Positions 41,860 through 52,290 of a stretch of 64,000 nt of DNA are shown piece by piece (the stretch's first letter is position 1; every line of letters starts with the position of its first letter). Under the pieces are notes generated by a model. That model worked only from the letters and a program-made list of their open reading frames with translations, was not told the DNA's origin and did no database searches. The DNA is from Ancylobacter gelatini (GTDB taxonomy: Bacteria > Pseudomonadota > Alphaproteobacteria > Rhizobiales > Xanthobacteraceae), in NCBI RefSeq assembly GCF_022601675.1, contig NZ_JAKVIL010000009.1, positions 62,001 to 126,000 of the forward strand, in the 5' to 3' direction. The position numbers were made by a program, and so were the translations under genes.

Positions 41860-42905
41860 ACGAAATCCTCTCCCTGGCGGCCGGATCACCCGCTCCCGGA
41901 GAAGCGCGGCAGGTCGGCGAAGCCGACGGCGTGCCGATCAACGACATCGCCCTGGCCGGCCCGTCCGGGGCGCGGGCGCGGGTGCTCACATTCGGCGCGG
42001 TGCTGCGCGACCTTGAGGTGCCGGATGCCGGCGGAACGCTGCGCCGGGTCGTGCTCGGCTATGACGACCTCGATTCCTATCTCGCCAACCTGTCTTCGGT
42101 CGGCGCCACCTGCGGGCGCGTCGCCAACCGGATTCGCGCCGGTCATTTCAGCCTCGACGGACAGGAGCACCAGCTCGGCCTCAACGAGCGCGGCGTCACC
42201 CATCTTCACGGCGGCTGGCGCGGTTTCTCGCGCCGGGCCTGGGAAATCGGCGCGCTCGACGCCGCCAGCGTCACCCTCACCTATCGCTCCGGCGACGGCG
42301 AGGAAGGCTATCCCGGCACGCTTGCCGCAAGCTGCACCTATTCGCTGATCGCCCCCGGCACGCTGCGCGTGGTGATGGAGGCGACCACCGACGCGCCGAC
42401 GCCGGTGAATCTGGCGCACCATTCCTATTTCACGCTCGACCCCGAGACCTCGGTGCGCGAGCTGGAGGTCGAGATCGCCGCCGCGAGCTACACGCCGGTG
42501 GATGAGCTGAAGATTCCGACCGGCGAGATCGCCCCGGTCGCGGGCACGGCCTTCGATTTCCGCCGCCCCCGCCGGCTCGATGCCGACCCGGCCGCCTACG
42601 ACATGAACTTCGTGCTCGACGGCACGGCGGGCGGCGCCGAGCCGCGCTTCGCCGCCCGCGCGCGCAGCAGCGTCACCGGGCGCACCATGGAAGTCTGGAC
42701 CACCGAGCCGGGACTGCAGATGTATGACGGGCAATATCTCGTCACCACCGCGCATGGCCTCGGCGGGCTGACCCACGGGCCACACGCCGGCATCTGCTTC
42801 GAGGCGCAGAACTTTCCCGATGCGGTGAACCAGCCGGGCTTCCCCTCGCCCTGGCTGCGGCCGGGCGAGACCTACCGGCAGGTGACGGAGTATCGGTTCG
42901 GCTGA
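41856..42905 (+). CDS. Aldose 1-epimerase (galactose mutarotase family)
   Basis: A 349-aa beta-sandwich epimerase. Recognisable features are LTFGAVLRDLEVPD, NLAHHSYFTLDP (catalytic His), FNFVLDG-like MNFVLDG, and GICFEAQNFPDAVNQPGFP with the catalytic Glu. It catalyses interconversion of alpha and beta sugar anomers. The ATG overlaps the GntR stop (ATGA at 41856-41859), so translation is coupled to the regulator, which is odd for an amino-acid degradation locus. No other sugar genes are adjacent. Confidence 0.93.
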   Translation: MNEILSLAAGSPAPGEARQVGEADGVPINDIALAGPSGARARVLTFGAVLRDLEVPDAGGTLRRVVLGYDDLDSYLANLSSVGATCGRVANRIRAGHFSLDGQEHQLGLNERGVTHLHGGWRGFSRRAWEIGALDAASVTLTYRSGDGEEGYPGTLAASCTYSLIAPGTLRVVMEATTDAPTPVNLAHHSYFTLDPETSVRELEVEIAAASYTPVDELKIPTGEIAPVAGTAFDFRRPRRLDADPAAYDMNFVLDGTAGGAEPRFAARARSSVTGRTMEVWTTEPGLQMYDGQYLVTTAHGLGGLTHGPHAGICFEAQNFPDAVNQPGFPSPWLRPGETYRQVTEYRFG

Positions 42906-42912
42906 CGCCAGC

Positions 42913-43815
42913 CTATGGCCCGCCGTCTTCGGCACTGACGAACCGGCCGCGCGCCGCGCGCACCGCCTCCACGATGAAGTTCTCGACCTCGCGGATACGC
43001 CGGAGGTCGTGAATATCGGCATGGGTGACCAGCCAGTAGGCGCGGCGGAAGCTCAGTTCCGGGAGCAGCCGCACCAGTTCGTCATGTCCGCGCGCGGCAT
43101 AGTCGTGCAGGATGCCGATGCCGGCTCCCGCGCGCACCGCCTCCATCTGCCCGACCACGCTGGCACACTCCAGCCGGCGCGCTTCGACCTCGCGGAACGC
43201 CTCGAAATAATCCAGCGCCGGTGAATAGACGAGATCGGACACATAGGTGACCAGCAGCCTGTCCTTCAGGCTCGCGAGGCTCTCCACCGGCCCGGTGCGG
43301 GCCAGATAATCGCCGCTGGCATAGACCCCCAGACTGTAATCGGTGAGCTTTCTCGCGATCAGCCGGCCCTCGGAGGGGCGCTGGAGCGTGACCGCGATGT
43401 CCACCTCGCGCTTGGGCAGGGAGAAGCTGCGGGGCAGCGGGGCGAGCTGGATGGTGAGGCCGGGATTCGCCTCCGCCAGCGCGCCGAGGCGGGGCGCGAG
43501 AAAATAGGTGCCGAAGCCGTCCGGCGCGCCGATCCGCACCGTGCCGGCCAGCGCGAGGTCGACATTGCCGAGCGCGGACTGCGCCTGCAGCATCTCGGTC
43601 TCCACCCGCTCGGCATGGAGCAGCAGCCGCTCGCCGGCAGGGGTCAATGCGCTGCCGGTGGTGCGGCGCTCGATGAGCTTGCTCCCCAGCCCGGCCTCCA
43701 GCGCGGCAAGCCGGCGGCCGACCGTGGCGTGATCCAGCCCGAGCTGGCGCGCCGCCGCCAGCATCTGGCCGGCCCGCGCCACCGCGAGGAAGATGCGCAG
43801 ATGATCCCAATCCAT
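42913..43815 (-). CDS. LysR family transcriptional regulator
   Basis: A 300-aa LTTR. The winged helix MDWDHLRIFLAVARAGQMLAAARQLGLDHATVGRRLAALE is at residues 1-40, and the substrate-binding domain follows from about 90. The ATG at 43815 starts exactly at the family N-terminus; the upstream open frame would cover the operator. It is divergent from mmsA with 125 bp between starts, which contain an 8-bp inverted repeat with a 16-bp spacer. Control of mmsA is therefore likely. Confidence 0.9.
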   Translation of the reverse strand: MDWDHLRIFLAVARAGQMLAAARQLGLDHATVGRRLAALEAGLGSKLIERRTTGSALTPAGERLLLHAERVETEMLQAQSALGNVDLALAGTVRIGAPDGFGTYFLAPRLGALAEANPGLTIQLAPLPRSFSLPKREVDIAVTLQRPSEGRLIARKLTDYSLGVYASGDYLARTGPVESLASLKDRLLVTYVSDLVYSPALDYFEAFREVEARRLECASVVGQMEAVRAGAGIGILHDYAARGHDELVRLLPELSFRRAYWLVTHADIHDLRRIREVENFIVEAVRAARGRFVSAEDGGP

Positions 43816-43857
43816 TCCCGGCCGATAGCAGTTCCGGCATGGCTGCACAACGGATGG

Positions 43858-43889
43858 GTGAAACTGGCCGTTGAAGTGGGAAGTTTCAC
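43858..43889. promoter_or_regulatory. LysR-type inverted repeat between regulator and mmsA
   Basis: A perfect inverted repeat GTGAAACT (43858-43865) and AGTTTCAC (43882-43889), 16-bp spacer, lies midway between the divergent starts of the LysR gene and mmsA. Confidence 0.6.
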
Positions 43890-43940
43890 AACGCACAACA
43901 GCGTCACACAATCACGCCTTCAGGCAAGCGGGAGCAGCGC

Positions 43941-45443
<1,503 letters not shown>

Positions 45444-45463
45444 CATCGCCCAACGCTGAAACG

Positions 45464-45503
45464 CGTCATCCCGGACGGCCGAGGCGGCCGGGCCGGGATG
45501 ACG
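45464..45503. repeat. Palindromic intergenic repeat (CGTCATCCCGG family), copy 2
   Basis: A perfect 11-bp inverted repeat CGTCATCCCGG/CCGGGATGACG (45464-45474 with 45493-45503) follows mmsA and faces a convergent gene, the same position type as copy 1 after argH. Confidence 0.75.
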
Positions 45504-45566
45504 ATCTTCCGCATCCCTGCGTCATGCGAGGGCGCCGGCCGGCCTCGAAGCTCGCCGGTGCCGCGC

Positions 45567-45983
45567 TCAACGCTTCATATCCGGGCACAGATAGGGCGCG
45601 GTGGCGGCGACATAGCGCTGCTCCAGCGTGTCGCGCCCGGCCTTCACCTTCAGCACCAGCACATCCTTTGCCGGCATCGCGACCTTCGCGGTCAGCCGCG
45701 CGCCTTCCTCGTCCCAGGCGAGGCTGTCCGGCCCGGTGCGCTGCCATTTGCGCAGCGTGTAGGTCTCCCAGCACGAATCCATGACCAGCGTGCCGTCGGC
45801 GAGGAAGATGCGCATCACGCCCGGCAGGCCGTTGCCGGGCTTCTCCTCGACCCAGACCCGGCCGACCAGCGCCTGCGTCACCTCGGTTTTCGCCTCGGCC
45901 GGCACCGCGAAGGCCGGCACCGCCAGCGCGGCGCTGACGACGAGCGGCAGGGCGAGGGCCGCAGAACGGGCGGAAAATGTCAT
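45567..45983 (-). CDS. Small secreted protein of unknown function
   Basis: A 138-aa protein with a clear Sec signal peptide (MTFSARSAALALPLVVSAALAVPAFAVPAEA, cleavage expected near residue 26-31). The mature part LVGRVWVEEKPGNGLPGVMRIFLADGTLVMDSCWETYTLRKW resembles small beta-rich META/lipocalin-like periplasmic proteins; I cannot name the family. Two Cys (in DSCWE and PYLCPD) may form a disulfide. AGGAG lies upstream of the ATG at 45983. It is divergent from the WYL regulator across a gap that contains that regulator's likely operator. Confidence 0.75.
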   Translation of the reverse strand: MTFSARSAALALPLVVSAALAVPAFAVPAEAKTEVTQALVGRVWVEEKPGNGLPGVMRIFLADGTLVMDSCWETYTLRKWQRTGPDSLAWDEEGARLTAKVAMPAKDVLVLKVKAGRDTLEQRYVAATAPYLCPDMKR

Positions 45984-46037
45984 GGCGTGTCTCCTGTGGC
46001 GGGAACGGTCGCTATCGCACCCGAACATGGCTTTTCC

Positions 46038-46056
46038 GCTGCCAGTTTCCGTCAGT
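46038..46056. promoter_or_regulatory. Candidate WYL-regulator operator, upstream copy
   Basis: GCTGCCAG-TTT-CCGTCAGT is an imperfect inverted repeat of the form found again at 46792-46810. It lies between the divergent secreted-protein gene and the WYL regulator. Confidence 0.5.
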
Positions 46057-46076
46057 AGCCGTGCTATCCTCGCGCC

Positions 46077-46778
46077 ATGTCGCGTTCCGAACGGCTTTTC
46101 GACCTGGTGCAGGTGCTGCGCCGCCACCGCCATCCGGTGAGCGGGCGCGTGCTCGCGTCCGAGATCGGGGTGAGCCTGCGCACGCTGTATCGCGACATTG
46201 CCAGCCTGCAGGCGCAGGGCGCGACCATCGAGGGCGAGCCGGGCGTCGGCTATGTGCTGCGCCCCGGCTTCCTGCTGCCGCCGCTGATGTTCACCCCGGA
46301 AGAGATCGAGGCGCTGGTGCTCGGCTCGCGCTGGGTAGCGGGGCGCGGCGACGGCCCGCTGGCGGAAGCCGCCCGCTCGGCGCTGGCGCGCATCGGCGCG
46401 GTGCTGCCGGCCGATCTGCGCGAAGAGATGGACGCCAATTCGCTGTTCATCGTTCCCGGACCTGACATTCCGGCCGACATCATCGACGCCGCGCTGCTGC
46501 GCAAGGCGATCCGCACCGAGCACAAATTGCAGCTCACCTATTGCGACGCCGCCGGGACGCCGAGCGAGCGCGTGATCTGGCCCTTCGCCCTCGCCTTCTT
46601 CGATCAGGTGCGGCTGCTGATCGGCTGGTGCGAGCTGCGCGGCGCGTTCCGCAGCTTCCGCACCGACCGCATTGCCAGCGCCGAGATGGCCCCGCTCCGC
46701 TACCCGACGCGGCGGCCGGAGCTCATCCGGCAATGGAAGCTCGTGAAGCACGACATGCCGGACCACGGTCAGGAATAA
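46077..46778 (+). CDS. YafY/HTH-WYL family transcriptional regulator
   Basis: A 233-aa regulator. The N-terminal DeoR-like helix-turn-helix is SERLFDLVQVLRRHRHPVSGRVLASEIGVSLRTLYRDI (about 3-40), then the WYL domain (about 135-205) with LRKAIRTEHKLQLTYCDAAGTPSERVIWPFALAFFDQVRLLIGWCELRGAFRSF. WYL domains bind small ligands or nucleic acid. Matching inverted repeats precede this gene and the downstream VOC gene, suggesting that it controls both. Confidence 0.9.
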   Translation: MSRSERLFDLVQVLRRHRHPVSGRVLASEIGVSLRTLYRDIASLQAQGATIEGEPGVGYVLRPGFLLPPLMFTPEEIEALVLGSRWVAGRGDGPLAEAARSALARIGAVLPADLREEMDANSLFIVPGPDIPADIIDAALLRKAIRTEHKLQLTYCDAAGTPSERVIWPFALAFFDQVRLLIGWCELRGAFRSFRTDRIASAEMAPLRYPTRRPELIRQWKLVKHDMPDHGQE

Positions 46779-46791
46779 GGCACCGTTGACT

Positions 46792-46810
46792 GCTGACAGT
46801 TTCTGGCAGC
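46792..46810. promoter_or_regulatory. Candidate WYL-regulator operator before the VOC gene
   Basis: GCTGACAG-TTT-CTGGCAGC is an inverted repeat with 7 of 8 positions paired, 39 bp upstream of the VOC start and just after the WYL stop. Confidence 0.55.
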
Positions 46811-46848
46811 ATGGCGCGATATGTTCCCCTCTTCAAGGGGACCTCTTC

Positions 46849-47220
46849 ATGCAGCACGCCAGCAAAATTCTGCTCTATGTGAGCGATACCCGCGCCAGCA
46901 CCCGGTTCTACGGCAATGTGCTGGAGCGTGACCCGATCGAATCCGGCCCGGATTTCGTGTCCTTCCCGCTGGCGCCCGGTGTTCAGCTCGGCCTGTGGCG
47001 GCGCGACGGGGTGAAGCCGACGCCGCATCTGCGCGCCGGCGGCAACGAGATCGGCTTCGCGGTCGAGGACCGGGCAGCGGTCGATGCCGCCTATGAGTGC
47101 TGGGCCGCCAAGGGCGTGCCGATCGCGCTGCCGCCCACCGACCTCGACTTCGGCCGCTCCTTCGTCGCGCTCGATCCCGACGGCCACCGGCTCCGGGTCT
47201 ATGCGGCGAATGGCGGGTGA
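46849..47220 (+). CDS. VOC (glyoxalase/bleomycin-resistance fold) family protein
   Basis: A 123-aa protein with two beta-alpha-beta-beta-beta modules: KILLYVSDTRASTRFYGNVLERDPIE, then DVRA-type FAVEDRAAVDAAYECWAAKGVPIALPPTDLDFGRSFVALDPDGHRLRVY. The FVALDPDGHRLRVY end is typical of dioxygenase/antibiotic-binding members. Substrate unknown; the association with a YafY/WYL regulator is common. The ATG at 46849 follows AAGGGGA. An earlier ATG at 46786 would cover the operator and is unlikely. Confidence 0.85.
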   Translation: MQHASKILLYVSDTRASTRFYGNVLERDPIESGPDFVSFPLAPGVQLGLWRRDGVKPTPHLRAGGNEIGFAVEDRAAVDAAYECWAAKGVPIALPPTDLDFGRSFVALDPDGHRLRVYAANGG

Positions 47221-47277
47221 GGCATGCGTGCCCTCTTCCTCACGGGGAGGGCACGCCAACCATTGAGGTCGACGCCC

Positions 47278-48213
47278 CTATTTGCGCTCGCGGCCGAAGT
47301 CAGGCGCAGCGGTTTCCTGACCGATCTCGATGATCGAGCGGCGGATGGCGCGGGTACGGGTGAACAGGTCGAACAGCGTGTCGCCCTCATTCCAGCGGAT
47401 CGCCCGCTGCAGCGCGATCAGATCCTCGGTGAAGCGGCCGAGCACCTCGATCACCGCCTCGCGATTGTTGAGGAAGACGTCGCGCCACATGGTCGGGTCG
47501 GACGCCGCGATGCGGGTGAAGTCGCGGAAGCCGCCAGCGGAATATTTGATGACCTCGGATTGGGTGACCTCTTCGAGGTCCGCCGCCGTGCCAACGATGT
47601 TGTAGGCGATCAGATGCGGCACATGCGAGGTGATGGCGAGCACCAGATCATGGTGCTCGGCGCTCATGGTCTCGACATTGGCACCCATGGCCTGCCAGAA
47701 CGCGCTTACCGCCGCCACCGCGACCTCATCCGCGCCGTCCGGCGGGGTGACGATGCTCCAGCGGTTCTGGAACAGCGTGGCGAAGCCGGCATCGGGGCCG
47801 GAATATTCGGTGCCCGCGACCGGATGCGCCGGCACGATGTGCACGTTTTCCGGCAGATGGGCGGAGAGTGCCTTCAGCACCGCGCCCTTCACCGAGCCGA
47901 CATCGGAGACAATGGCGCCCGGCTTCAGATGCGGGGCGATCGCCTGCGCGACCGCGGCCATGGCGCCGACCGGCACGCACAATATGACCAGATCGGCCCC
48001 CGTCACCGCCTCGGCGGGGGTGACGGCGACCTCGTCGGCAACGCCCAGCTCGGCGACGCGGGCCCGCACCGGCTCGCTCGCGTCATAGGCGACGGCGGCC
48101 CCCGCCAGCGCGCGGGCCTGCACCGCGCGCAGGATCGAGGAGCCGATCAGCCCGATGCCGATGACGACCAGCCGGCCGACCAGCGGGCGCGGCAGCGGCG
48201 GATCAAGTACCAT
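47278..48213 (-). CDS. tyrC: Prephenate/arogenate dehydrogenase
   Basis: A 311-aa TyrA-family enzyme without mutase or ACT domain. The Rossmann motif is [17 protein letters not shown] (about 15-31), then [15 protein letters not shown] and the substrate/catalytic region [23 protein letters not shown] (His and Tyr). It makes 4-hydroxyphenylpyruvate or tyrosine. The start overlaps the end of hisC by 11 nt, so it is coupled to hisC in a chorismate mutase-hisC-tyrC operon. Confidence 0.93.
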   Translation of the reverse strand: MVLDPPLPRPLVGRLVVIGIGLIGSSILRAVQARALAGAAVAYDASEPVRARVAELGVADEVAVTPAEAVTGADLVILCVPVGAMAAVAQAIAPHLKPGAIVSDVGSVKGAVLKALSAHLPENVHIVPAHPVAGTEYSGPDAGFATLFQNRWSIVTPPDGADEVAVAAVSAFWQAMGANVETMSAEHHDLVLAITSHVPHLIAYNIVGTAADLEEVTQSEVIKYSAGGFRDFTRIAASDPTMWRDVFLNNREAVIEVLGRFTEDLIALQRAIRWNEGDTLFDLFTRTRAIRRSIIEIGQETAAPDFGRERK

Positions 48214-49336
48214 GGGAACCACCCATGAAGTCACGCAGCGCCGCGACCAGCGCGTGGTTGGCCTCTTCCGTGCCAATGGTCAGGCGCAGCGCGGTCGGGA
48301 TGCCGTAGGAATCCACCCGGCGCAGGATCAGCCCACGTTCCATCAGGAAGGCGTCGGCCTCCTTCGAGGTCTTGCCCGGCTCCAGCGGGAAATGCACCAG
48401 CAGGAAATTGGCGACGCTCGGCGTCACCTTGAGGCCCAGCGCGATCAGCTCGGTGGTGAGCCACGAACCCCAGCGCTCATTATGCGCCACCGCCGCCTCG
48501 ACATGGGCGGCGTCCTCGATCGCGGCGGTCGCGGCGGCGATGCCGGCGGCGGACACGTTGAAGGCGCCGCGCACGCGGTTCACCGCGTCGATCACCTCGG
48601 CCGGCCCGTACATCCAGCCCACGCGCAGCGCGGCGAGCCCATGGATCTTCGAGAAGGTGCGCAGCATGACGACGTTCTGGCAGGTCGCCACCAGCTCGAT
48701 GCCGGCCTCGTAATCGTTGCGGCGCACATATTCGGCATAGGCGGCGTCGAGCGCCAGCAGCACGTTGGGCGGCAGGCCCTGCTGGAGCCGCTTGATCTCG
48801 TCGAAGGGCAGATAGGTGCCGGTGGGGTTGTTCGGGTTGGCGAGGAACACCACGCGCGTCGCCGGCGTCACCGCCGCCAGCAGGGCGTCGACGTCGCTGT
48901 GATAGTCGCGCTCGGGGGCGATCACCGGGGTCGCGCCTGCGGCCAGCGTGGCGATGCGGTAGACCAGGAAGCCGTATTGCGAATACAGCACCTCATCCCC
49001 GGGACCGGCAAAGGCCAGAGCCAGCAGCGTGATCAGCTCGTCCGAGCCGGTGCCGCAGACGAGGCGGGCGGGATCGAGGCCATAGGTCTTGCCGATCGCC
49101 TCGCGCAGCTTGGTCGCGCTGCCGTCGGGATAGAATTCCAGTGCGTCGGCACCGTGGAACGCCGCGACCGCCTTCGGGCTCGGGCCGAGCGGGTTCTCAT
49201 TGGCGGAGAGCTTGTAGACCTTGGCCGCGCCGCCGGCATGCGCCTTGCCCGGCACATAAGCCTCGATCGCCAGCACGCCCGGACGCGGGACGGGACGGGA
49301 CGGGACGGATGCGGCGGAGGACATGGCGGAGGACAT
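48203..49336 (-). CDS. hisC: Histidinol-phosphate/aromatic aminotransferase (HisC family)
   Basis: A 377-aa PLP-dependent aminotransferase. Signatures are [15 protein letters not shown] (about 42-56), [22 protein letters not shown], the PLP Lys in [15 protein letters not shown] and the C-terminal [18 protein letters not shown]. In this operon, between chorismate mutase and tyrC, it may act on aromatic ketoacids as well as histidinol phosphate. GGAG lies 8 nt upstream of the ATG at 49336. Confidence 0.92.
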   Translation of the reverse strand: MSSAMSSAASVPSRPVPRPGVLAIEAYVPGKAHAGGAAKVYKLSANENPLGPSPKAVAAFHGADALEFYPDGSATKLREAIGKTYGLDPARLVCGTGSDELITLLALAFAGPGDEVLYSQYGFLVYRIATLAAGATPVIAPERDYHSDVDALLAAVTPATRVVFLANPNNPTGTYLPFDEIKRLQQGLPPNVLLALDAAYAEYVRRNDYEAGIELVATCQNVVMLRTFSKIHGLAALRVGWMYGPAEVIDAVNRVRGAFNVSAAGIAAATAAIEDAAHVEAAVAHNERWGSWLTTELIALGLKVTPSVANFLLVHFPLEPGKTSKEADAFLMERGLILRRVDSYGIPTALRLTIGTEEANHALVAALRDFMGGSHGT

Positions 49337-49380
49337 CAAACGGCTCCAGATGGGGAAAGGGCAGGCGCGGCGGGGTGGGT

Positions 49381-50253
49381 TCAACCCTGCGGCGAATGGG
49401 TATAGCGGCTGGCGTGGCTGCCGACGAGGGCCGCCGAACGCACCGAGGCGCCGGACGCGCGCAAGGCGCCGAGCACGGCTTCCAGCCCGCCGGGCGGCTG
49501 AAGCGGGATCGACACCAGCAGCGCCGCGCCGTCGAGCCCGCGATCTGGCACCGCGATGACGTCCGCCAGCGGGGCGATGGCGCGGGCGGCATGGGCGTTC
49601 CAGCCGGCGACGCGTACGCTCCAGGTCTCGACCTCCGCCGCCGCGCCTTCGGTCACCGGATGGGCGATGCAGAACACCGGCAGGCCGGCGGGATGGTCCG
49701 CGCGCTCGACGAAGGGGAGGCGGGCGATGATCTTGGGCGCGCTCTCGCCTTCCAGCGCGGTCCACCAGGCATGACCGCCGGGCGGGGAGAAGGCCGGCAC
49801 CAGGCCGAGATCGCCCTTGGAACTCGCCACCGACGCCACCACGCCCGCCGCGCCCATATGGGTGGCCAGCGGCACGGTGAAGCCGAAATGGAAGCGCGTC
49901 GTGTCGCGCATCGGCGCCTCGCCGGAGGAGAGGTCGGCATGCACCGCATAGGGCGCCTGCACATAGGTGAAGGTCGAGATGATGACGCGCCAGATGCCTT
50001 CCACCGTATCGACGGGGAGGATACCGCGATGGCGGTCGACGATCATCCGCATCATGGAAGCCTCGCGCGCCGGGCGGAAGGCCGAGCCGCTCTCCGCTCC
50101 CCGCGAGCGCTTGACCTCGACCAGCCGGTCGATGATCTCGCCGCGCTCGATCAGCAGCGCATGCATGTGCGCGTCGATACGGTCGATCTCGGCGCGCAGC
50201 CCGCTCAAGGAGTCAGCGGGGGAGGCCGCCGGCATATCGTCAGTCTTCTCCAT
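49381..50253 (-). CDS. Chorismate mutase (AroQ) fused to a degenerate prephenate dehydratase/ACT-like region
   Basis: A 290-aa protein. Residues about 15-100 are an AroQ chorismate mutase: [31 protein letters not shown] then [19 protein letters not shown]. The rest (about 110-290) looks like a worn prephenate dehydratase: [18 protein letters not shown] resembles the AVexGxADyGVlPIEN segment, but the catalytic TRF region reads KIIARLPF. The end [28 protein letters not shown] resembles an ACT domain. Mutase activity is likely; dehydratase activity is not. The start ATG is at 50253. First gene of the aromatic operon, divergent from metX. Confidence 0.85.
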   Translation of the reverse strand: MEKTDDMPAASPADSLSGLRAEIDRIDAHMHALLIERGEIIDRLVEVKRSRGAESGSAFRPAREASMMRMIVDRHRGILPVDTVEGIWRVIISTFTYVQAPYAVHADLSSGEAPMRDTTRFHFGFTVPLATHMGAAGVVASVASSKGDLGLVPAFSPPGGHAWWTALEGESAPKIIARLPFVERADHPAGLPVFCIAHPVTEGAAAEVETWSVRVAGWNAHAARAIAPLADVIAVPDRGLDGAALLVSIPLQPPGGLEAVLGALRASGASVRSAALVGSHASRYTHSPQG

Positions 50254-50307
50254 GGGCGGTTGTCCTAGACCCGCGCGCGGCTCTCGCAAAATGAAATCTG
50301 CGTCCCC

Positions 50308-50313
50308 ATTATA
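50308..50313 (-). promoter_or_regulatory. -10 element for the chorismate mutase operon
   Basis: The minus strand has a perfect TATAAT at 50308-50313, about 55 bp upstream of the chorismate mutase start, with a TGCTTG-like -35 16 bp further upstream, in the divergent gap with metX. Confidence 0.55.
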
Positions 50314-50354
50314 AAGCGCTCCATATTGACAAGCAGGCGCCGTGGGATCATCGG

Positions 50355-50393
50355 ATCGTCCGTTATATCGAACTATTTGTCCGGTAGGACGAT
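50355..50393 (+). promoter_or_regulatory. Inverted repeat in the metX leader
   Basis: ATCGTCC (50355-50361) and GGACGAT (50387-50393) can pair around a 25-nt AT-rich loop, ending 19 nt before the metX ATG. I do not see the conserved core of a SAM-II or other known methionine riboswitch. Confidence 0.4.
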
Positions 50394-50412
50394 TGGCACG
50401 GCAGACAGGCCC

Positions 50413-51612
50413 ATGAGTAATCCGGTTCCCGAGCTTTCCGATTCCCGTCCCGATGCCGCGATCACCGTGGCGCGTGCGGAGGCGGACCATCCCCATTCCG
50501 CCGTGGTGACCTTCGGCGCGGACCGGCCGCTGACGCTCGACGCCGGCACCGATCTCAGCCCCTTCCAGATCGCCTACCAGACCTATGGCACGCTGAACGC
50601 CGCGCGCTCCAACGCGGTGCTGCTGTGCCATGCCCTGACCGGCGACCAGCACGCGGCCAATATCAACCCGGTCACCGGCAAGCCAGGCTGGTGGGAGACC
50701 ATGGTCGGGCCGGGCAAACCGATCGACACCGAGCGCTTCTTCGTCATCGCCTCCAACGTGCTGGGCGGCTGCATGGGCACTACCGGCCCGTCTTCGCTCA
50801 ATCCGCTCACCGGCCAGCCCTACGGGCTCGACCTGCCGGTATTGACCATCCGCGACATGGTGCGCGCGCAGTCCATGCTGATCGACCATCTCGGCATCGA
50901 GCGCCTGCTCGCCGTGGTCGGCGGCTCCATGGGCGGCATGCAGGTGCTGCAATGGGCGGCGAGCTATCCCGAGCGCGTGTTTGCCGCAATGCCGATCGCC
51001 ACCGGGGCGCGCCATTCCGCCCAGAACATCGCCTATCACGAGGTCGGCAGGCAGGCGATCATGGCCGATCCGGACTGGCGCGGCGGGCGCTATCTCAATG
51101 AGGGCACCAGCCCGCGCCGCGGCCTGTCGGTCGCGCGCATGGCCGCGCACATCACTTATATGTCGGATTCCTCGCTGCACCGGAAGTTCGGGCGCCGGCT
51201 GCAGGACCGCGACGGCCACACCTTCTCGTTCGACGCCGATTTCCAGGTGGAGAGCTATCTGCGCTACCAGGGTGAGGCCTTTGTCGGGCGGTTCGACGCC
51301 AACTCCTATCTCTACGTGACCCGCGCCATGGATTATTTCGACCTCGCGGCCGATTATGGCGGCGTGCTGGCCAATGCCTTCAAGGGCACGAAGACGCGGT
51401 TCTGCCTCGTCTCCTTCACCTCGGACTGGCTGTTCCCGACGGCGGATTCGCGCGCGGTGGTTCATGCGCTCAACGCCGCCGGCGCCCCGGTCTCCTTCGC
51501 CGAGGTCGAGAGCGACAAGGGGCACGACGCCTTCCTGCTGGAAGAGCCGGAATTGTTCGCCATCACCCGCGGCTTCCTCGATTCCGCCGCGCGCGCCACG
51601 GGTGTCGCATGA
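50413..51612 (+). CDS. metX: Homoserine O-acetyltransferase MetX
   Basis: A 399-aa alpha/beta-hydrolase-fold acyltransferase in methionine synthesis. The nucleophile Ser is in [15 protein letters not shown], the Asp in [13 protein letters not shown] and the His in [14 protein letters not shown]; the family segments [17 protein letters not shown] and [26 protein letters not shown] are intact. In this group acyl-donor choice (acetyl or succinyl) cannot be read safely. The stop overlaps the metW start (ATGA), the usual metXW pair. Confidence 0.95.
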   Translation: MSNPVPELSDSRPDAAITVARAEADHPHSAVVTFGADRPLTLDAGTDLSPFQIAYQTYGTLNAARSNAVLLCHALTGDQHAANINPVTGKPGWWETMVGPGKPIDTERFFVIASNVLGGCMGTTGPSSLNPLTGQPYGLDLPVLTIRDMVRAQSMLIDHLGIERLLAVVGGSMGGMQVLQWAASYPERVFAAMPIATGARHSAQNIAYHEVGRQAIMADPDWRGGRYLNEGTSPRRGLSVARMAAHITYMSDSSLHRKFGRRLQDRDGHTFSFDADFQVESYLRYQGEAFVGRFDANSYLYVTRAMDYFDLAADYGGVLANAFKGTKTRFCLVSFTSDWLFPTADSRAVVHALNAAGAPVSFAEVESDKGHDAFLLEEPELFAITRGFLDSAARATGVA

Positions 51613-52280
51613 TGTCCCCCCGCGAGAAGCTCGCTCACGACCTCACCATGCGCGAGGCCGCGCGCGCCGCCTCGGGAACCCGCGTCGACCTGCTGCTGAT
51701 CGCGCAGATGGTGACGCCGGGCTCGCGCGTGCTCGATGTCGGCTCCGGCGACGGCGAGCTGCTGGAACTGCTCGCCACCACGCGCGGCTGCGACGCGCGC
51801 GGCATCGAATTGTCGCGTGAGGGCGTGAATGCGGGCGTGGCGCGCGGGCTCGCCATCATCCAGGGCGACGCCGACATCGACCTCGCCGACTACCCGGACG
51901 ATTCGTTCGACTATGTGATCCTGTCGCAGACCATCCAGGCGACGCGGCGGCCGAAATGGGTGCTGGAGCAGATGCTGCGCGTGGGCCGGCGCGCCATCAT
52001 CTCCTTCCCGAATTTCGGCTTCTGGCGCATGCGCATGGACCTGCTGCTGAACGGGCGCATGCCGTCGACCGACAATTTGCCCTATAGCTGGCACGACACG
52101 CCGAACATCCATTTCTGCACCATCCGCGATTTCGTGGCGCTGGTGGACGAGGTCGGCGCCCGCATCGAAAGCGCCGCCGCGCTCGACGCCTCCGGCCATC
52201 CGGTGCGCTTCAAGATGCCGTGGTGGGTGTGGAACCTGCTCGGCGAGCAGGCGGTGTTCCTGCTGACCCGCAAGGGGTGA
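51609..52280 (+). CDS. metW: Methionine biosynthesis protein MetW
   Basis: A 223-aa methyltransferase-fold protein with motif [17 protein letters not shown] (about 40-56), [40 protein letters not shown] and the end FLLTRKG. MetW is required for full MetX activity in several proteobacteria. It is translationally coupled to metX by a 4-nt overlap. Confidence 0.95.
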   Translation: MMSPREKLAHDLTMREAARAASGTRVDLLLIAQMVTPGSRVLDVGSGDGELLELLATTRGCDARGIELSREGVNAGVARGLAIIQGDADIDLADYPDDSFDYVILSQTIQATRRPKWVLEQMLRVGRRAIISFPNFGFWRMRMDLLLNGRMPSTDNLPYSWHDTPNIHFCTIRDFVALVDEVGARIESAAALDASGHPVRFKMPWWVWNLLGEQAVFLLTRKG

Positions 52281-52290
52281 GCGACGGGCG

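Noticed and set aside
49337..49765. N-terminal extension of hisC to 520 codons
   Set aside because: The extension overlaps the chorismate mutase gene on the same strand in another frame; the ATG at 49336 has a good ribosome site and gives the family N-terminus.
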